From 66-474 sp036279975 (GTDB lineage: Bacteria; Pseudomonadota; Gammaproteobacteria; Xanthomonadales; Rhodanobacteraceae): 7,568 nucleotides of DNA. The notes under the pieces are model-generated. The model had not been told where the DNA came from. It saw only the letters and a list, made by a program, of their open reading frames with translations, and searched no databases. The translations under genes were made by a program, and so were the position numbers. The DNA is taken from assembly GCA_036279975.1 (NCBI GenBank), contig DASURP010000038.1:1-7568 (forward strand), in the 5' to 3' direction. Each line of letters opens with the position of its first letter. Positions within the stretch are counted from its first letter, which is position 1. Of the stretch, positions 4,907-7,568 are shown piece by piece.

Positions 4907-7568
4907 ATGACCCACAAGAACCTCAAACTCAACGAGCCAACGGGCGACGAGGTCAAAACCACGACCTGCTACATGTGCGCGTGCCGGTGTGGCATCCGCG
5001 TGCACCTGAAAAACGGCCGCGTCCGCTACATCGATGGCAACCCCGCGCACCCGGTCAACCGCGGGGTGATCTGCGCCAAGGGCGCGTCGGGAATCATGCA
5101 GCACTATTCGCCGGCGCGCCTCATGAAGCCACTGCTGCGGGTGGGCGAACGCGGCGCGCGCGAATTCCGCGAAATCGAATGGGACGAAGCGCTGGCGCTG
5201 GCGACGCAGTGGCTTTCCGATATTCGCGCGCGCAATCCGGACGAACTCGCCTTCTTCACCGGCCGGGACCAGTCGCAAGCCTTGACGGGCTGGTGGGCAC
5301 AGCAGTTCGGCACGATCAACCACGCCGCGCACGGCGGTTTCTGTTCGGTGAACATGGCCGCGGCCGGCATGTACACCTTCGGCGGATCGTTCTGGGAATT
5401 CGGCGAGCCTGACTGGGACCGCACCAAGTACCTGATGCTGTGGGGCGTCGCCGAGGACCACGATTCCAACCCGATCAAGCTGGGCCTCGGCAAGCTGAAA
5501 TCGCGCGGCGCCAAAATCGTCGCGATCAACCCGGTGCGCACGGGTTACGCGTCGATCGCGGACGAATGGGTGCCCGTCAACCCCGGCACCGATGGCCTGC
5601 TGGCCGGCGCATTGATCCACGAGCTGTTGCTGAACGACCGCGTGGATTTCGATTACCTGGTGCGCTACAGCAACGCGCACCACCTGGTGATTCGCGCTCC
5701 GGGCGCGGCGGATGACGGGCTGGTCGCACGTGATGCGGATGGCAAGCCGCTGTGCGCGGCGCGCGACGCTACGCGAGAACCGGGCCCCCACCCCAACCCC
5801 TCTCCCGAGGAAAAAGCGGCTTTTCCCCTTCTCCCCCCGGGAGAAGGCGCCCGCAGGGCGGATGAGGGTCCGCATTCGCCGTGCCACATCACGGATGCGA
5901 CGCAACCCGACATCGCCCCGCTGATTGCCGGCGAATACACCTTGCCCGATGGCCGCAAGGCGGTGCCGGCATTTCAATTGATCGCGGAACGATTCCTTGC
6001 CGACGACTACGCGCCGGAAAGCGTTGCCGACATCTGCGGCGTTGATGCGGCCACGATCCGCCGGCTCGCCGCCGAACTGGCGCACGTCGCCTTCGACGAG
6101 GCCATCGAATTGCCGATTGCCTGGACCGACACCCACGGCCGCCGCCACGACACCATGCCCGGGCGTCCCGTGTCGATGCACGCGATGCGCGGCATCGCCG
6201 CGCACACCAACGGTTTCCACACCTGCCGCACGATCCACGTGCTGCAGATCCTGCTGGGCGCGATCGACACACCTGGCAGCTTCCGCTACCAGCCGCCCTG
6301 TCCGAAGCCGGCGCCGCCCGGCAACAGACCGGCGAAATCGCGCCAACCGGACGGTACGCTCACCGGCCATCCGCTGGGCTATCCGCAAGCCCCCGACGAC
6401 CTGCTGGTCGATGCCGACGGCCGGCCGCGCCGGATCGACCACGCCTTCAGCTGGGAATACCCGCTGGCCGCGCATGGCCTGCTGCAATCGGTGATCCGCA
6501 ACGCAATCGACGGCAACCCGTCCCGAATCGACACGCTGTTCCTGTTCATGGCCAACATGGGCTGGAACTCGGCGATGGATACCGCCGCCACGCGCAAGCT
6601 GCTGTGCGCGCGCGACGACAACGGCGATTACAAAATCCCGCACATCATCTACTCGGACGCCTACGATTCCGAAACCGTGGCGTTCGCCGACCTGGTGCTG
6701 CCGGACACGACTTACCTGGAGCGCTTCGACTGCATCAGCCTGCTGGACCGCCCGATCAGCGACGCCGACTGCGCCGCCGACGCGATCCGTCAGCCGGTGG
6801 TCGCGCCCGACCGCGACGTGCGCCCGTTCCAGGACGTGCTGATCGAGCTGGGTGCGCGGCTGAAGCTGCCTGGATTCCTCGCCGAGGACGGCACGCCCCG
6901 CTACAAGGGCGGCTATCCCGACTACCTCGTCAACCACGAGAGGAAGCCCGGGATCGGCCCGCTGATGGGCTGGCGCGGCGAGAGCGGGAAGCCCAATCCC
7001 GAGCAGCTCCAACGCTACATCGAGAACGGCTGCTTCTGGCGCGGCCACCTGCCGGAGGAAGCGCTCTACTACAAGCACGCCAACAAGGCCTATCTCGAGG
7101 CGGCGAAGCGCATGGGCTTCGTCGAGACCACCGAGCAGATCGTGCTCCAGCTCTACGTCGAGCCGCTGCAGAAGTTCCGCCGCGCCGCGGAAGGGCACGG
7201 CCCCGTCCAGCCGCCGGAGCATCTGCGCCGCCGCGTCGCGACCTATTGCGACCCGCTGCCCTTCTGGCATCCGGCGCTCGACGAGACCGACCTGCCGCTC
7301 GCCGCGGTGACGCAGCGGGCGATGCCGATGTACCATTCCTGGCACTCGCAGAACGCCTGGCTGCGCCAGATCCTCAGCAAGAACCATCTCTACGTCCACC
7401 GCGCGACCGCCGAGCGGCTCGGCCTCGCCGATGGCGACTGGGTCGAGATCGAGGGGCGCAGCGGCACCGTGCGCGCGCCGATCCGCCTCTCCTCGGCCGT
7501 CAACCCCGACACGGTCTGGACCTGGAACGCGATCGGCAAGCGCGCAGGCGCCTGGAACCTCGACCCCG
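4907..7568 (+). CDS. Molybdopterin/Fe-S oxidoreductase catalytic subunit, SoeA/formate-dehydrogenase-like (3' end outside window)
   Basis: 887 codons are present and the frame is still open at the window end. Residues 18-60 form the N-terminal 4Fe-4S module: TTCYMCACRCGI (Cys21, 24, 26, 28) and VICAKG (Cys56). The molybdopterin core follows, with HGGFCSVNM placing Cys146 as candidate molybdenum ligand, then GVAEDHDSNPIK and NPVRTGY. The dinucleotide-binding C-terminal domain starts near residue 806 (MPMYHSWHSQNAWLRQI) and includes DTVWTWNAIGKR. There is no twin-arginine signal, so it should be cytoplasmic. The pattern fits the catalytic subunit of quinone-linked sulfite dehydrogenase (SoeA) as I remember it, but these proteins are often labelled formate dehydrogenase; substrate is not proven. 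The following genes, unseen, should include an iron-sulfur and a membrane subunit if SoeABC is right. ATG 4907 is used because the duplicate copy starts at the equivalent codon; AGGAG at 4884 is 18 bases away, and ATG 4859 is an alternative. Oddities: an in-frame repeat near residues 292-325 and a codon-use switch near residue 645. Confidence 0.88.
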   Translation, partial: MTHKNLKLNEPTGDEVKTTTCYMCACRCGIRVHLKNGRVRYIDGNPAHPVNRGVICAKGASGIMQHYSPARLMKPLLRVGERGAREFREIEWDEALALATQWLSDIRARNPDELAFFTGRDQSQALTGWWAQQFGTINHAAHGGFCSVNMAAAGMYTFGGSFWEFGEPDWDRTKYLMLWGVAEDHDSNPIKLGLGKLKSRGAKIVAINPVRTGYASIADEWVPVNPGTDGLLAGALIHELLLNDRVDFDYLVRYSNAHHLVIRAPGAADDGLVARDADGKPLCAARDATREPGPHPNPSPEEKAAFPLLPPGEGARRADEGPHSPCHITDATQPDIAPLIAGEYTLPDGRKAVPAFQLIAERFLADDYAPESVADICGVDAATIRRLAAELAHVAFDEAIELPIAWTDTHGRRHDTMPGRPVSMHAMRGIAAHTNGFHTCRTIHVLQILLGAIDTPGSFRYQPPCPKPAPPGNRPAKSRQPDGTLTGHPLGYPQAPDDLLVDADGRPRRIDHAFSWEYPLAAHGLLQSVIRNAIDGNPSRIDTLFLFMANMGWNSAMDTAATRKLLCARDDNGDYKIPHIIYSDAYDSETVAFADLVLPDTTYLERFDCISLLDRPISDADCAADAIRQPVVAPDRDVRPFQDVLIELGARLKLPGFLAEDGTPRYKGGYPDYLVNHERKPGIGPLMGWRGESGKPNPEQLQRYIENGCFWRGHLPEEALYYKHANKAYLEAAKRMGFVETTEQIVLQLYVEPLQKFRRAAEGHGPVQPPEHLRRRVATYCDPLPFWHPALDETDLPLAAVTQRAMPMYHSWHSQNAWLRQILSKNHLYVHRATAERLGLADGDWVEIEGRSGTVRAPIRLSSAVNPDTVWTWNAIGKRAGAWNLDP
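5783..5881 (+). repeat. Structured intergenic repeat inserted in frame in the molybdoenzyme gene
   Basis: About 99 bases encode roughly residues 293-325, beginning PHPNPSPEEKAAFPLLPPGE and continuing GARRADEGPHSP. The DNA contains CACCCCAACCCCTCTCCC, a common Xanthomonadales-type intergenic sequence as I recall it, then a perfect 9-bp hairpin (CCTTCTCCC 5827-5835 with GGGAGAAGG 5839-5847) and the tail GCCCGCAGGGCGG, matching the intergenic copy at 924-977. The segment is proline- and charge-rich, unlike the surrounding enzyme, and the frame continues normally on both sides. Exact ends are uncertain by several codons. Confidence 0.75.

Noticed and set aside
4565..7399. A 944-codon open frame on the minus strand opposite the molybdoenzyme
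   Set aside because: It is an antisense shadow in GC-rich DNA. The plus-strand frame carries the complete iron-sulfur, molybdenum and cofactor-binding motifs; the minus frame is rich in Arg, Val and Ala with no recognisable motif.

Overview
The window looks like a piece of a high-G+C gammaproteobacterial chromosome, most likely from the order Xanthomonadales (Xanthomonadaceae or Rhodanobacteraceae). Two things suggest this: the C-terminus of UvrD follows the gammaproteobacterial pattern almost residue for residue, and the non-coding gaps are packed with palindromic intergenic repeats of the CCCTCTCCC and GTCATTCCGG types, which I associate with that group. The taxonomic call is inference from memory; no search was run.

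Layout: (1) 2-880, plus strand, the C-terminal part of the DNA helicase UvrD, cut by the window start. (2) 881-1317, a repeat-filled gap between convergent genes. (3) 1318-2334, minus strand, an Mrr-type restriction endonuclease with lower G+C than its surroundings, bracketed by two inverted copies of a repeat of about 100 bp. (4) 2335-2601, a gap holding one of those copies and a perfect GC-rich hairpin. (5) 2602-3516 and 3513-4493, minus strand, an RssA-like patatin phospholipase translationally coupled (GTGA overlap) behind a WYL-domain transcription regulator. (6) 4494-4906, a gap with an intergenic repeat, a truncated duplicate of the N-terminus of the next gene, and a large palindrome. 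(7) 4907 to the window end, plus strand, a large molybdopterin and iron-sulfur oxidoreductase of the SoeA/formate-dehydrogenase-like type, incomplete at its 3' end.

The genes do not form one pathway. UvrD is a repair helicase, the Mrr-like enzyme is probably a genome-defence nuclease acquired by transfer, WYL regulator plus patatin form a two-gene operon, and the molybdoenzyme starts a separate, probably respiratory, operon that continues beyond the window.

I found no clear undescribed multi-gene system. The strongest unusual signals are in and just upstream of the molybdoenzyme gene. A structured intergenic repeat has entered its coding region in frame, adding about 33 residues. A second, broken copy of its cysteine-rich N-terminus lies 221 bp upstream and loses similarity at a 51-nt hairpin. 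Glutamate codon choice switches sharply near position 6840, suggesting a mosaic gene. The WYL-patatin pair beside an Mrr nuclease also deserves a check as a possible small defence locus, although the patatin looks more like housekeeping RssA.
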